Shown here one piece after another: positions 20,627 through 28,602 of a stretch of DNA of 64,000 nucleotides. Position 1 is the stretch's first letter. Each line of letters begins with the position of its first letter. The position numbers were made by a program, and so were the translations under genes. Source of the stretch: Kitasatospora phosalacinea (GTDB lineage Bacteria; Actinomycetota; Actinomycetes; Streptomycetales; Streptomycetaceae); the NCBI RefSeq assembly GCF_000716545.1, contig NZ_JNWZ01000023.1, positions 27,787 to 91,786 of the forward strand, written 5' to 3'. The notes below the pieces were generated by a model. That model searched no databases. It saw only the letters and a list, made by a program, of their open reading frames with translations, and had not been told where the DNA came from.

Positions 20627-21340
20627 TCAGAGCCAGCCGTCCAGCGAGGCCAGGAAGCCCGCCGGGTCGTCGCGGTGGATGCAGTGCCCGGCGCCGGGCA
20701 CGGTGCGCACCTCGAAGCCGCGGCGGCGCAGCTCGGCGGCGTCCCGGTCCGGCACCAGGGTGCTCGGGTCGGCGAGCTGGACCAGCGAGGGGACGACCGG
20801 CGGTCCCGGCAGCACGGACAGCGCCGGGTCCGCCCACAGGCCGAGCGCGGTGTCGCTGTCCCAGACCGCGAGGGCGGCGAGCTCGGTGTCCACGTCCTCG
20901 GCGGTCCAGTCGGGGTGCATGCCCGTGATGAACGCCCTGGTGCCGAAGCGCTTGAAGTCGACGAACGGCTGGGGGCCGAGCCCGGGTCGGTCGTAGACGA
21001 ACGCGGGGTCGCTGTAGACCGCCCGGGCGGGCTTCAGCCGCTCGACGGCCAGGTGCAGCGCCAGCGCGCCCATCGAGTGGCCGATCGCCAGGTCGGCTCC
21101 GGCGGGCAGGGTGTCGACCAGGTCCTCGGCGAACCGCTCGGGCCCGTACCGCTCGGCGGGGCTCGCGCCGGTGCCGCGCGGGGAGGCGCCGTGGCCGCGC
21201 AGGTCGACGGCGACCACCCGGTAGCCGCGCTCGGCGAGCGCGGGGCCGATCACCCGCCAGGTGCGGTGGTCGGCCTGGATGCCGTGGACCAGCAGTGCGG
21301 TGCGCCCGCCCGCGCCCCACTCGTGGGTGTGCAGTTCCAT
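20627..21340 (-). CDS. Alpha/beta hydrolase
   Basis: 237 residues. HG oxyanion motif LLVHGIQADHRTW near residue 17; DLRGHGAS; nucleophile Ser in AIGHSMGALAL (GHSMG); acid probably Asp in LADPSTLVPDRD; catalytic His in VPGAGHCIHRDDPAGF. These complete a Ser-Asp-His triad. The substrate is unknown; the fold covers esterases, epoxide hydrolases and C-C hydrolases. The gene is 31 bases downstream of era on the same strand and may be co-transcribed with it. Confidence 0.88.
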   Translation of the reverse strand: MELHTHEWGAGGRTALLVHGIQADHRTWRVIGPALAERGYRVVAVDLRGHGASPRGTGASPAERYGPERFAEDLVDTLPAGADLAIGHSMGALALHLAVERLKPARAVYSDPAFVYDRPGLGPQPFVDFKRFGTRAFITGMHPDWTAEDVDTELAALAVWDSDTALGLWADPALSVLPGPPVVPSLVQLADPSTLVPDRDAAELRRRGFEVRTVPGAGHCIHRDDPAGFLASLDGWL

Positions 21341-21371
21341 CCCGACCGACCCCTCCCGGTGTGACGTCCCG

Positions 21372-22301
21372 TCAGAAGCCGAGCTTACGCAGCTGCTTGG
21401 GGTCGCGCTGCCAGTCCTTGGCCACCTTGACGTGCAGGTCCAGGTAGACCGGGGTGCCCAGGAGCGCCTCGATCTGCTTGCGGGCGGTGGTGCCGACGTG
21501 CTTGAGGCGGGCGCCCTTGGCACCGATCACGATGGCCTTCTGGCTCTGCCGCTCGATGTACACGTTGGCGTGGATGTCCAGCAGCGGGCGGTCGGCGGGG
21601 CGGCCCTCGCGCGGGATCATCTCCTCGACCACCACGGCCAGCGAGTGCGGCAGCTCGTCGCGCACGCCCTCCAGCGCGGCCTCCCGGATCAGCTCGGCGA
21701 CCATGGTCTGCTCGGGCTCGTCGGTGAGGTCGCCGTCCGGGTACAGCGGCACGCCCTCGGGCAGCAGCTTGGTCAGCAGCTCGCCGACCAGCTCGACCTG
21801 CTGGTCGCCCACCGCTGAGACCGGGATGATCTCGGCCCACTCGATGCCGAGTTCGGCGCCCAGTTGCTGGATGGCGATCAGCTGCTCGGCCAGCCGCTTG
21901 GAGTCGACCAGGTCGGTCTTGGTGACGAGCGCGACCTTCGGCGTCTTGCGGATCTCGGCGAGCTCCTTGGCGATGAACTTGTCGCCGGGGCCGAGCTTCT
22001 GGTCGGCGGGCACGCAGAAGCCGATCACGTCGACCTCCGCCCAGGTGGTGCGGACCAGGTCGTTGAGCCGCTCGCCGAGCAGGGTGCGGGGCTTGTGCAG
22101 CCCGGGGGTGTCCACCAGCACGAGCTGGGAGTCGGGGCGGTGCACGATGCCGCGCACGGTGTGCCGGGTGGTCTGCGGACGGTCGGAGGTGATCGCGACC
22201 TTCGTCCCGACCAGGGCGTTGGTCAGGGTCGACTTGCCCGCGTTGGGGCGGCCGACGAAGCACGCGAACCCGGAGCGGTACGGGGAGGAAGGGGCATTCA
22301 T
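21372..22301 (-). CDS. era: GTPase Era
   Basis: 309 residues; a GTPase that binds the 3' end of 16S rRNA and helps 30S maturation. G1 is GRPNAGKSTL, G2 includes TTRH, G3 is LVDTPGLHKP, G4 is TKTDL, G5 region PVSAVG. The C-terminal KH domain includes NVYIERQSQKAIVIGAKGARLKHVG. The start at 22301 (MNAPSS) is chosen; an ATG 9 bases upstream is also possible. Neither has a strong Shine-Dalgarno, which fits coupling within the phoH-ybeY-era gene group. Confidence 0.96.
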   Translation of the reverse strand: MNAPSSPYRSGFACFVGRPNAGKSTLTNALVGTKVAITSDRPQTTRHTVRGIVHRPDSQLVLVDTPGLHKPRTLLGERLNDLVRTTWAEVDVIGFCVPADQKLGPGDKFIAKELAEIRKTPKVALVTKTDLVDSKRLAEQLIAIQQLGAELGIEWAEIIPVSAVGDQQVELVGELLTKLLPEGVPLYPDGDLTDEPEQTMVAELIREAALEGVRDELPHSLAVVVEEMIPREGRPADRPLLDIHANVYIERQSQKAIVIGAKGARLKHVGTTARKQIEALLGTPVYLDLHVKVAKDWQRDPKQLRKLGF

Positions 22302-22384
22302 GGCACCCATTGTCGCCGATCGGCGGGACCGCCCCCGACATCCGGCCCCGGAGGCCCCGACCGCGGGCGTTCGGTCGCGGGCGT

Positions 22385-22546
22385 TCAGTCGGCCTTCCTC
22401 TTCCCGCCGCCGGTGATCGCGCCGACCAGGACGAGTGCCAGCAGGGCCAGGGTGCCGCCCAGCCACCACGGGGAGCCGGTCTCGTGCCAGCGCCCGAAGC
22501 CCATGACGCAGAGGATCAGCCCGCAGAAGAACGCCGCGACGCCCAT
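22385..22546 (-). CDS. 53-residue small membrane protein
   Basis: A short frame with a strong Shine-Dalgarno (GGAGGGGAC) just before the ATG at 22546. It encodes two hydrophobic helices (VAAFFCGLILCVMGFG and LGGTLALLALVLVGAI) joined by RWHETGSPWW, and ends in the basic tail GGGKRKAD. Codon third positions are almost all G/C. It lies between the deaminase-like gene and era, in the same orientation. No function is known. Confidence 0.7.
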   Translation of the reverse strand: MGVAAFFCGLILCVMGFGRWHETGSPWWLGGTLALLALVLVGAITGGGKRKAD

Positions 22547-22652
22547 GTCCCCTCCCCCGCCGGAACCGGCTCCGGCCGGTGCGATTATCGCACCCGTGCG
22601 GTCGGCGGAAAGGGCGGCGGGGCTCCTTCCGGACGCCCCGCCCGCCCGGGCC

Positions 22653-23006
22653 TCACTCCGCGGCGGCGGCCAGCTTCAGCGCCCCGTCCGGCCCGGCCAG
22701 CAGCACCGGCGTCCCGGCCCCGCCCAGGTCCCGCACGGCGGCCAGGTCGCCCGCCGCCGGAGCGTCCGCCTCGGACACCACCGCGGCCGCCTCCAGGCTC
22801 TTCGCCCCGCTCGCCACCGCCATCGCCACCGCCGTCTGCAGCGCGCTCAGCCGCAGCGACTCCAGCGCCACCGTCCCGGCCACGTACGTCCGCCCGGTCT
22901 CGTCACGGACGGCGGCCCCCTCGGCCACGCCGTTGCGGGCGCGGGCCGAGCGGGCCAGCGTGATGATCTTCTTGTCCTCGGGGTCCAGCTCGGAAATCTC
23001 GGTCAT
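22653..23006 (-). CDS. Cytidine-deaminase-like protein lacking zinc ligands
   Basis: 117 residues from the ATG at 23006 (MTEISELDPEDKKIITLARSARARNG). The arrangement AEGAAVRDETGRTYVAGTV..LESLRLSALQTAVAMAVASGAK follows the cytidine deaminase pattern. The catalytic C/H-A-E triplet is replaced by Q-T-A, and the later P-C-x-x-C is absent (the region reads VRDLGGAGTPVLLAG). It therefore cannot bind the catalytic zinc in the usual way. Its place next to era in the same direction suggests a conserved, non-enzymatic role. Fold assignment is by pattern only. Confidence 0.6.
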   Translation of the reverse strand: MTEISELDPEDKKIITLARSARARNGVAEGAAVRDETGRTYVAGTVALESLRLSALQTAVAMAVASGAKSLEAAAVVSEADAPAAGDLAAVRDLGGAGTPVLLAGPDGALKLAAAAE

Positions 23007-23034
23007 GGCCCCGAGCATAGTTACCGCCCGGCGC

Positions 23035-23574
23035 TCAGTGCCCGGTCGGTTTGGGCGGGCCGGGCCGGAGCACCTTCACCAGGGCCGGCGGCCCGTCCGG
23101 CTGTTCGTCGTCGTGGGCGTGGCGCCGCTTCCAGTACGGGTTGTCCTGCGGCAGGTGGCTGCTGACCCGGCCGTACATCCCGAAGGTCAGCACCACGAAG
23201 CCGAACACGAAGCTGAAGATGACGTTGGAGATGTGGAAGGCGAGCCGGTTGGCGCTGGAGTCCAGCACCATCAGGCCGACGAAGCCGGCCAGCACGAACA
23301 GCACGCCCATGACCATGTTGATGTTGGAGGCGGTGTTGCCGCCGATCACGGCGCCCAGGATCAGGATCCCGCCGGCCACCAGGGAGAGCACGCTCAGCGC
23401 CCCGTTGCTGGACAGGCCGATCACCTCCTTGCCCGAGGTGTCCAGGAATCCCGGGTGGGTGCCGGTCAGCCCCAGGACGCCGAACACCACCAGGAACAGT
23501 CCGCACAGCCCCGCGCCGTAGCGGTAGACCCTGCCCAGCCGGTGGTCGACCGGGAGTTCGTCCTGCAGTTTCAT
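23035..23574 (-). CDS. DUF4383-family four-helix membrane protein
   Basis: 179 residues. Four hydrophobic segments (YGAGLCGLFLVVFGVLGL, LSVLSLVAGGILILGAVIGG, MVMGVLFVLAGFVGLMVL, VIFSFVFGFVVLTFGMYG) with the N-x-x-H-x-x-x-x family pattern ANRLAFHISN. The N-terminal head and the C-terminal basic tail (NPYWKRRHAHDDEQPDG) are cytoplasmic. The ATG at 23574 overlaps the upstream stop by one base and has GGGAGGAC before it. The function is unknown. Confidence 0.85.
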   Translation of the reverse strand: MKLQDELPVDHRLGRVYRYGAGLCGLFLVVFGVLGLTGTHPGFLDTSGKEVIGLSSNGALSVLSLVAGGILILGAVIGGNTASNINMVMGVLFVLAGFVGLMVLDSSANRLAFHISNVIFSFVFGFVVLTFGMYGRVSSHLPQDNPYWKRRHAHDDEQPDGPPALVKVLRPGPPKPTGH

Positions 23575-23813
23575 CAGGTCCTCCCCGCGTGGTCGGACCG
23601 GAGGAACGGCACTTCGTGGAGGTACAGCGACCCGCACTGCTGGCAGCAGTGCAGCCCGGTGCCCCAGGCCTCCTCCGGCCTGCTCTCGGCGTCCGAGGCG
23701 ATCTCGGCGCCGCACATGCCGTGCGAGGGGTCGGCGGCACGGACCACGTGCCACCTGGCCACCCCGTCGGCCGGCCCGCTCGGGCCGTACTCCGCGCGCA
23801 GTAGATGAGCCAT
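23574..23813 (-). CDS. Small cysteine-containing conserved protein
   Basis: 79 residues, start ATG at 23813 after GGAAGAC. The pattern W-H-V-V-R...MCGAEI..EEAWGTGLHCCQQCGSLYLHEV resembles small actinomycete proteins with an H-x-V..CG and a later C-x2-C, possibly a metal site. It is translationally coupled (TGATG) to the DUF4383 gene. Upstream is a minisatellite, not a gene. Confidence 0.6.
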   Translation of the reverse strand: MAHLLRAEYGPSGPADGVARWHVVRAADPSHGMCGAEIASDAESRPEEAWGTGLHCCQQCGSLYLHEVPFLRSDHAGRT

Positions 23814-23899
23814 GTCTTCCACGGTGCGCACGCACCGGCGGCACCGCAAACGGGCCCCGGGCCGAACCGTCCCAACCGGCACCACCGATTGGGACGGCC

Positions 23900-24018
23900 C
23901 GTCCAAGGGCCCGTCCACGGGTCTGTCCACGGGTCTGTCCACGGGCCCGTTCACGGGTCTGTCCACGGCCCCGTCCACGGATCTGTCCAGGGGCTGCACA
24001 CGGATCCGTCCAGGGGGC
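23900..24018. repeat. 12-bp minisatellite, eight tandem units plus one separated unit
   Basis: Eight consecutive 12-bp units of the form C(C/T)GTCCACGG(G)(T/C) run from 23900 to 23995; a ninth copy lies at 24007-24018 after an 11-bp interruption. Four inner units differ at only one or two positions. It lies between two minus-strand genes, about 40 bases downstream of the CBS-domain transporter stop and 86 bases upstream of the small cysteine protein. Confidence 0.85.
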
Positions 24019-24057
24019 TGCCGAGGAGGGCCCGCCGAACAGCGCGCCGCTAGAGGG

Positions 24058-25386
24058 CTAGGAGGCGGCCTCCTCGGCCGGCTCCTCGCTCTCCTCCGCG
24101 ATCCGCACCGGGGTGGCCACCACGGTGCCGATCCGGTTGCGCCGGCCCGCCGAGCTCTCCGCGGTCAGGCCGATCGCGGCCAGCCCGCTGCCCTCCGGCA
24201 CCGGCACCTCGCACGAGGAACCCGGGATCGGCACCCGCCCCAGGCACTTGGCCAGCAGCCCGCCGACGGTCTCCACGTCCTCGTCGTCCAGCTCGATCCC
24301 GAACAGCTCGCCGAGGTCCTCCACGGTGAGCCGGGCGGTGATCCGGTACGAGCCGTCCCCGAGGTCCTCGACCGGCGCGATCTCCCGGTCGTACTCGTCG
24401 GTGATCTCGCCGACGATCTCCTCCAGGATGTCCTCGATGGTGACCAGTCCGGCGGTGCCGCCGTACTCGTCGATCACGATCGCGACGTGCGAGCGCATCT
24501 GCTGCATCTCGCGCAGCAGGTCCGCGGCCGGCTTGGAGTCGGGGACGAACACCGCCGGGCGCATCACCGAGTCGACCTGGTCGGACTCGGCGTCCCGGTT
24601 GATGTGGGTGCGGCGCACCAGGTCCTTGAGGTAGACGATGCCGACCACGTCGTCCTCGTTGTCGCCGACCACCGGGATCCGCGAGAAGCCCGAGCGCAGC
24701 GCCAGCGTCAGCGTCTGGCGGACGGTCTTGTGCCGCTCGATCATCACCAGGTCGGTGCGGGGCACCATCACCTCGCGCACGATGGTATCGCCCAGTTCGA
24801 AGACCGAGTGCACCATCCGGCGCTCCTCGTCCTCGATCAGGTCGTCCTTCTCGGCCAGGTCGACCAGCGCCCGCAGCTCGGCCTCGGAGGCGAACGGGCC
24901 CTCCTTGTAGCCCTTGCCGGGCGTCAGCGCGTTGCCCAGCAGGATCAGCAGCCGCGGGATCGGCCCGAGGATCCGGGCCAGCGGCAGCAGCACGTAGGAC
25001 GCGGCGGTGACGGTGCTCAGCGGGTGCTGGCGGCCGATCGTGCGCGGGGAGACCCCGACCGCCACGAAGGACACCAGCACCATCACGCCGAACGCCACCA
25101 GCACGGCCTGCCAGGTCTGCTGGAAGCCGCGCACGCACACCACGGTGACCAGCACCGCGGCGCCCATCTCGCTGGCGACCCGGATCAGCGTCGCCAGGTT
25201 CAGGTAGCGGATGTTGTCGGAGGCCAGGGTCAGCAGCCGGCCGGAACCGCGCCGACCCGAGCGGACCGCCTCCTCGGCCCGGAAGCGGGACATCCGGGAG
25301 ATGCCCGCCTCGGCGCACGCCGCCAGCCAGCCCAGGCCGACCAGCACCAGCGCACCGATCAGGAAGCTCGTACTCTCACCACTCAC
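24058..25386 (-). CDS. CNNM/CorC-type membrane protein with paired CBS domains
   Basis: 442 residues. An N-terminal DUF21/CNNM membrane domain (about 8-30, 75-105, 125-150) is followed by two CBS domains (VREVMVPRTDLVMIERHKTV and VDSVMRPAVFVPDSKPAADLL, with IVIDEYGGTAGLVTIEDILEEIVGEI) and the C-terminal CorC_HlyC domain (YRITARLTVEDLGELFGIEL). Such proteins are implicated in Mg2+/Co2+ efflux or tolerance; old annotations call them hemolysins. The GTG at 25386 follows ybeY closely, as in many bacterial phoH-ybeY-corC groups. Confidence 0.92.
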   Translation of the reverse strand: MSGESTSFLIGALVLVGLGWLAACAEAGISRMSRFRAEEAVRSGRRGSGRLLTLASDNIRYLNLATLIRVASEMGAAVLVTVVCVRGFQQTWQAVLVAFGVMVLVSFVAVGVSPRTIGRQHPLSTVTAASYVLLPLARILGPIPRLLILLGNALTPGKGYKEGPFASEAELRALVDLAEKDDLIEDEERRMVHSVFELGDTIVREVMVPRTDLVMIERHKTVRQTLTLALRSGFSRIPVVGDNEDDVVGIVYLKDLVRRTHINRDAESDQVDSVMRPAVFVPDSKPAADLLREMQQMRSHVAIVIDEYGGTAGLVTIEDILEEIVGEITDEYDREIAPVEDLGDGSYRITARLTVEDLGELFGIELDDEDVETVGGLLAKCLGRVPIPGSSCEVPVPEGSGLAAIGLTAESSAGRRNRIGTVVATPVRIAEESEEPAEEAAS

Positions 25387-25399
25387 AGCGGGCCGGCCC

Positions 25400-25894
25400 T
25401 CAGTGGACGGTCGGCGCGGGCGACAGGCCGGACAGGCCGCGGCCGGCCCGCCAGTCGTCCAGGATCCGCTTCTGGAGCGCGAACATCTCGCGCTCCTCGT
25501 CGGGCTCCTCGTGGTCGTAGCCGAGCACGTGCAGCACCCCGTGGACGGTGAGCAGCTGCAGCTCCTCGTCCATCGAGTGCTTGGTGGGGGCGGCCAGGCC
25601 CTGCTCCTTCGCCACCTCGGGGCAGAGCACGATGTCGCCGAGCAGGCCCTCGGGCAGGTCCTCGCCCTCCTTGCCCGGACGCAGCTCGTCCATCGGGAAG
25701 GACATCACGTCGGTCGGTCCTGGCAGGTCCATCCACTGGACGTGCAGCTCCGCCATCGACTCGCTGTCGTAGAGGATGACGGAGAGCTCGGACTGCGGAT
25801 GGATCCGCATCTTGTCGAGGGCGTAGCGGGCGACGTCGAGGATGGACTCCTCGTCGACGTCCCACCCGGACTCGTTGGCGATGTCGATCGACAT
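25400..25894 (-). CDS. ybeY: Endoribonuclease YbeY (rRNA maturation factor)
   Basis: 164 residues. The metal-binding triad H-x3-H-x5-H is [11 protein letters not shown] at about 118-128. VMSFPMDE and [11 protein letters not shown] are family motifs. It acts in 16S rRNA 3'-end maturation and 70S quality control. It starts 15 bases after the phoH stop and is followed directly by the CBS-domain gene, forming one minus-strand operon. Confidence 0.95.
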   Translation of the reverse strand: MSIDIANESGWDVDEESILDVARYALDKMRIHPQSELSVILYDSESMAELHVQWMDLPGPTDVMSFPMDELRPGKEGEDLPEGLLGDIVLCPEVAKEQGLAAPTKHSMDEELQLLTVHGVLHVLGYDHEEPDEEREMFALQKRILDDWRAGRGLSGLSPAPTVH

Positions 25895-25908
25895 GGAGGG
25901 CTCAGTAC

Positions 25909-27012
25909 TCAGCTTTCGGTGCGATGGGACTGCCGGGGCGCCCGGGCGCCCCGCCGTTGGACGGGTTTGCGGTCGCCGGACTCCTCGGCCTCCTGCCGGG
26001 CGTCCCAGCGTTCGTACGCATCCACGATGCGGCCGACCAGCTTGTGCCGCACCACGTCGGTGCTGGTCAGCACCGAGAAGTGGATGTCGGGCACGTCGGT
26101 GAGGATCTCCTGGACCACCTTGAGGCCGGAGCGGGTGCCGCCCGGCAGGTCGATCTGGCTGGTGTCGCCGGTCACGACCACCCGGGAGTTGAAGCCCAGG
26201 CGGGTCAGGAACATCTTCATCTGCTCGGGCGAGGTGTTCTGCGCCTCGTCGAGGATGATGAAGGCGTCGTTCAGGGTGCGGCCGCGCATGTACGCCAGCG
26301 GGGCCACCTCGATCGTCCCGGCCGCCATCAGCCGCGGGATCGAGTCGGGGTCCATCATGTCGTGCAGCGCGTCGTACAGCGGGCGCAGGTACGGGTCGAT
26401 CTTCTCGTAGAGGGTGCCGGGCAGGAAGCCCAGCCGCTCCCCCGCCTCGACGGCCGGCCGGGTCAGGATGATCCGGTTGACCTCCTTGGCCTGCAGGGCC
26501 TGCACGGCCTTGGCCATCGCCAGGTAGGTCTTGCCGGTGCCGGCCGGGCCGAGGCCGAAGACGATGGTGTGCTTGTCGATCGCCTCGACGTAGCGCTGCT
26601 GGTTGAGCGTCTTGGGGCGGATGGTGCGGCCCCGGTTGGACAGGATGTTCGCCGTGAACACCTCGGACGGGGCCGGGTGGGCCGGGTCCTCGGCGGCACT
26701 CCTGAGCATGGTGATGGAGCGCTCCACGGCGTCCTCCGTCAGGGGTTGGCCGGTGCGCAGCACCAGCATCATCTCGGTGAAGAGCTGCTTGACGAGCGCG
26801 ACCTCGGCGGGAGAGCCGGTGGCCGTCACCTCGTTTCCGCGGACGTGGATGTCGGCGCCCGGGAAGCCTTCCTCGATCACTCGCAGGAGCGAGTCGGCCG
26901 CACCCAGCAGGGTGACCATCGGGTGCTTCTCCGGGATGACGATCCGGGTGCTGGTGGACGCCTCGTCGGGGCGCCGCTGTCCGTCGGTGCGGGTCTGCGG
27001 TGTGTCACTCAT
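25909..27012 (-). CDS. phoH: PhoH-family ATPase (YbeZ type)
   Basis: 367 residues. An N-terminal KH-like segment ([24 protein letters not shown] region) precedes the P-loop: Walker [14 protein letters not shown] (about 154-166), Walker [12 protein letters not shown], and [18 protein letters not shown]. The C-terminal tail is basic ([12 protein letters not shown]). In other bacteria YbeZ partners with YbeY in rRNA processing, which matches the adjacency here. It begins the operon; a 200-bp spacer upstream separates it from rnz. Confidence 0.94.
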   Translation of the reverse strand: MSDTPQTRTDGQRRPDEASTSTRIVIPEKHPMVTLLGAADSLLRVIEEGFPGADIHVRGNEVTATGSPAEVALVKQLFTEMMLVLRTGQPLTEDAVERSITMLRSAAEDPAHPAPSEVFTANILSNRGRTIRPKTLNQQRYVEAIDKHTIVFGLGPAGTGKTYLAMAKAVQALQAKEVNRIILTRPAVEAGERLGFLPGTLYEKIDPYLRPLYDALHDMMDPDSIPRLMAAGTIEVAPLAYMRGRTLNDAFIILDEAQNTSPEQMKMFLTRLGFNSRVVVTGDTSQIDLPGGTRSGLKVVQEILTDVPDIHFSVLTSTDVVRHKLVGRIVDAYERWDARQEAEESGDRKPVQRRGARAPRQSHRTES

Positions 27013-27216
27013 GGGTCGGCGCTGCGGCCTGCCTCATCCCCATCCGTCTGTCGTGTGGCTCGGGCTCTCCGGGTCACCAGGGTACGCCGCGCGGGTGTTC
27101 GCCGGAGCGGCGCGGCGGCTTCGATGGTGGGGGCTTTCGCCCCGATGTGCGAACGGTTTTCCCGCGTGCGGGCCCGGTGGCGGTCGTCGGCGCGGCCGGT
27201 CGGGCCCCGGCGGCGG

Positions 27217-28134
27217 TCAGCGGCGCGGCGGGACGGGGATCCTGGCCAGGTCCTCGGCGAGCACGACCTCGCCGTCGAAGTGCTCGCGCGCCTCCGCGAG
27301 GTGGTCGGCCAGGTCCGGGTAGCGCTGCGAGAAGTGCGTGAGCACCAGCCTGCGCACCCCGGCCCCGGCGGCCACCCGGGCCGCCTGGGCGGCGGTCAGG
27401 TGGCCGTGCTCCTCGGCGAGCCCGGCGTCCCGGTCGAGGAAGGTCGCCTCGATCACCAACAGGTCGGCTCCCTCGGCGAGTTCGTGCACCCCGTCGCAGA
27501 GCCGGGTGTCCATCACGAAGGCGAACCGCTGGCCCGGCCGGACTTCGCCGACCTGCTCGGCGGTGACCGTCCGCCCGTCCAGTTCGACCCGGCCCTCGCG
27601 CTGCAGCACGCCCACCGCGGGGCCCCGCAGGCCGAGTTCGCGCAGCTTCTCGGGCCGCAGCCGGAACCCGTCCGGCTCGGTCAGCCGGTAGCCGAAAGAC
27701 TCCACCGGGTGGGAGAGCCTCGCCGCGTCCAGCGCGAACGGGGCGCCCGGCGCGTCCAGCGGGCCCGCGGCGGTGACCGGGCGCTCCCGGATCTCGGCGG
27801 ACGCGTGGTAGGCGCTGGCGTGCCGCAGCCGGTCGAAGAACTCCTGCCCGGACGCCGGGTAGTAGGCGTCCACCGGGTGCGGCACCCGGTCCAGGTTGAT
27901 CCGCTGCACGATCCCGGGCAGTCCCAGGCAGTGGTCCCCGTGGAAGTGCGACACCGCGATCCGGGTGATCCCGGTGGCGCTCACCCCGGCGTGCAGCATC
28001 TGCCGCTGCGTGCCCTCCCCCGGGTCGAACAGCAGCCCCTCGCCGTCCCAGCGCAGCAGGTACCCGTTGTGGTTGCGGTGCCTGGTCGGCACCTGGCTGG
28101 CGGTGCCCAGGACGACGAGTTCACGCTGCGACAA
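27217..28134 (-). CDS. rnz: Ribonuclease Z
   Basis: 305 residues; removes the 3' trailer from tRNA precursors. The metallo-beta-lactamase motif is [13 protein letters not shown] at about 62-74; further ligands are in VMDTRLCDG and [10 protein letters not shown]. The N-terminus [41 protein letters not shown] stretch is typical. The only suitable start is the TTG at 28134, three bases after the HIT-gene stop; no ATG or GTG in frame preserves the N-terminus. Translation is likely to be coupled to the upstream gene. Confidence 0.95.
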   Translation of the reverse strand: MSQRELVVLGTASQVPTRHRNHNGYLLRWDGEGLLFDPGEGTQRQMLHAGVSATGITRIAVSHFHGDHCLGLPGIVQRINLDRVPHPVDAYYPASGQEFFDRLRHASAYHASAEIRERPVTAAGPLDAPGAPFALDAARLSHPVESFGYRLTEPDGFRLRPEKLRELGLRGPAVGVLQREGRVELDGRTVTAEQVGEVRPGQRFAFVMDTRLCDGVHELAEGADLLVIEATFLDRDAGLAEEHGHLTAAQAARVAAGAGVRRLVLTHFSQRYPDLADHLAEAREHFDGEVVLAEDLARIPVPPRR

Positions 28135-28137
28135 CGC

Positions 28138-28491
28138 TCAGACCAGACCCTCGGTGAGCGGCTTGCCGCCCAGCACGTGCACGTGCGCGTGGAACACCGT
28201 CTGCCCGGCGCCCGCACCGGTGTTGAAGATCAGCCGGTACGCCTCCAGGCCCTCCCCCGCCGCCGCGCCGCCCGCCTCGGCGAGCAGTTCGGCCGCCACC
28301 TCCGGTTCGGCGGCGGCCAGTTCGGCCGCGTCGGGGTAGTGCACCCGCGGGATCACCAGCAGGTGCGTGGGCGCCTGCGGGTTGATGTCCCGGAACGTCA
28401 GCGTCCGCTCGGTCTTGCGCACCACGGTCGCCGGAACGTCCCCCGACACGATCTTGCAGAACACACAGTCCGCCTGCGGCTCGCCGGCCAT
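28138..28491 (-). CDS. HIT-family nucleotide hydrolase/transferase
   Basis: 117 residues. The start MAGEPQADCVFCKIVSGDVPAT and the histidine triad VFHAHVHVLGG near residue 100 define the HINT/HIT family, which hydrolyses adenosine phosphoramidates and similar nucleotidyl compounds. LRVIP-type strand HLLVIPRVHY is also present. It is the first gene of a two-gene unit with rnz. Confidence 0.94.
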   Translation of the reverse strand: MAGEPQADCVFCKIVSGDVPATVVRKTERTLTFRDINPQAPTHLLVIPRVHYPDAAELAAAEPEVAAELLAEAGGAAAGEGLEAYRLIFNTGAGAGQTVFHAHVHVLGGKPLTEGLV

Positions 28492-28602
28492 CTCCCGTGC
28501 TCCTCACCTGGATCCGTCACTGGTGCCACGACCTTACAGCGGTCGGCGCGCCGCGATCGGGGATCCGGCGGGTCGGGCGCCTGTCGCCGCCGCCGGCCGG
28601 GG

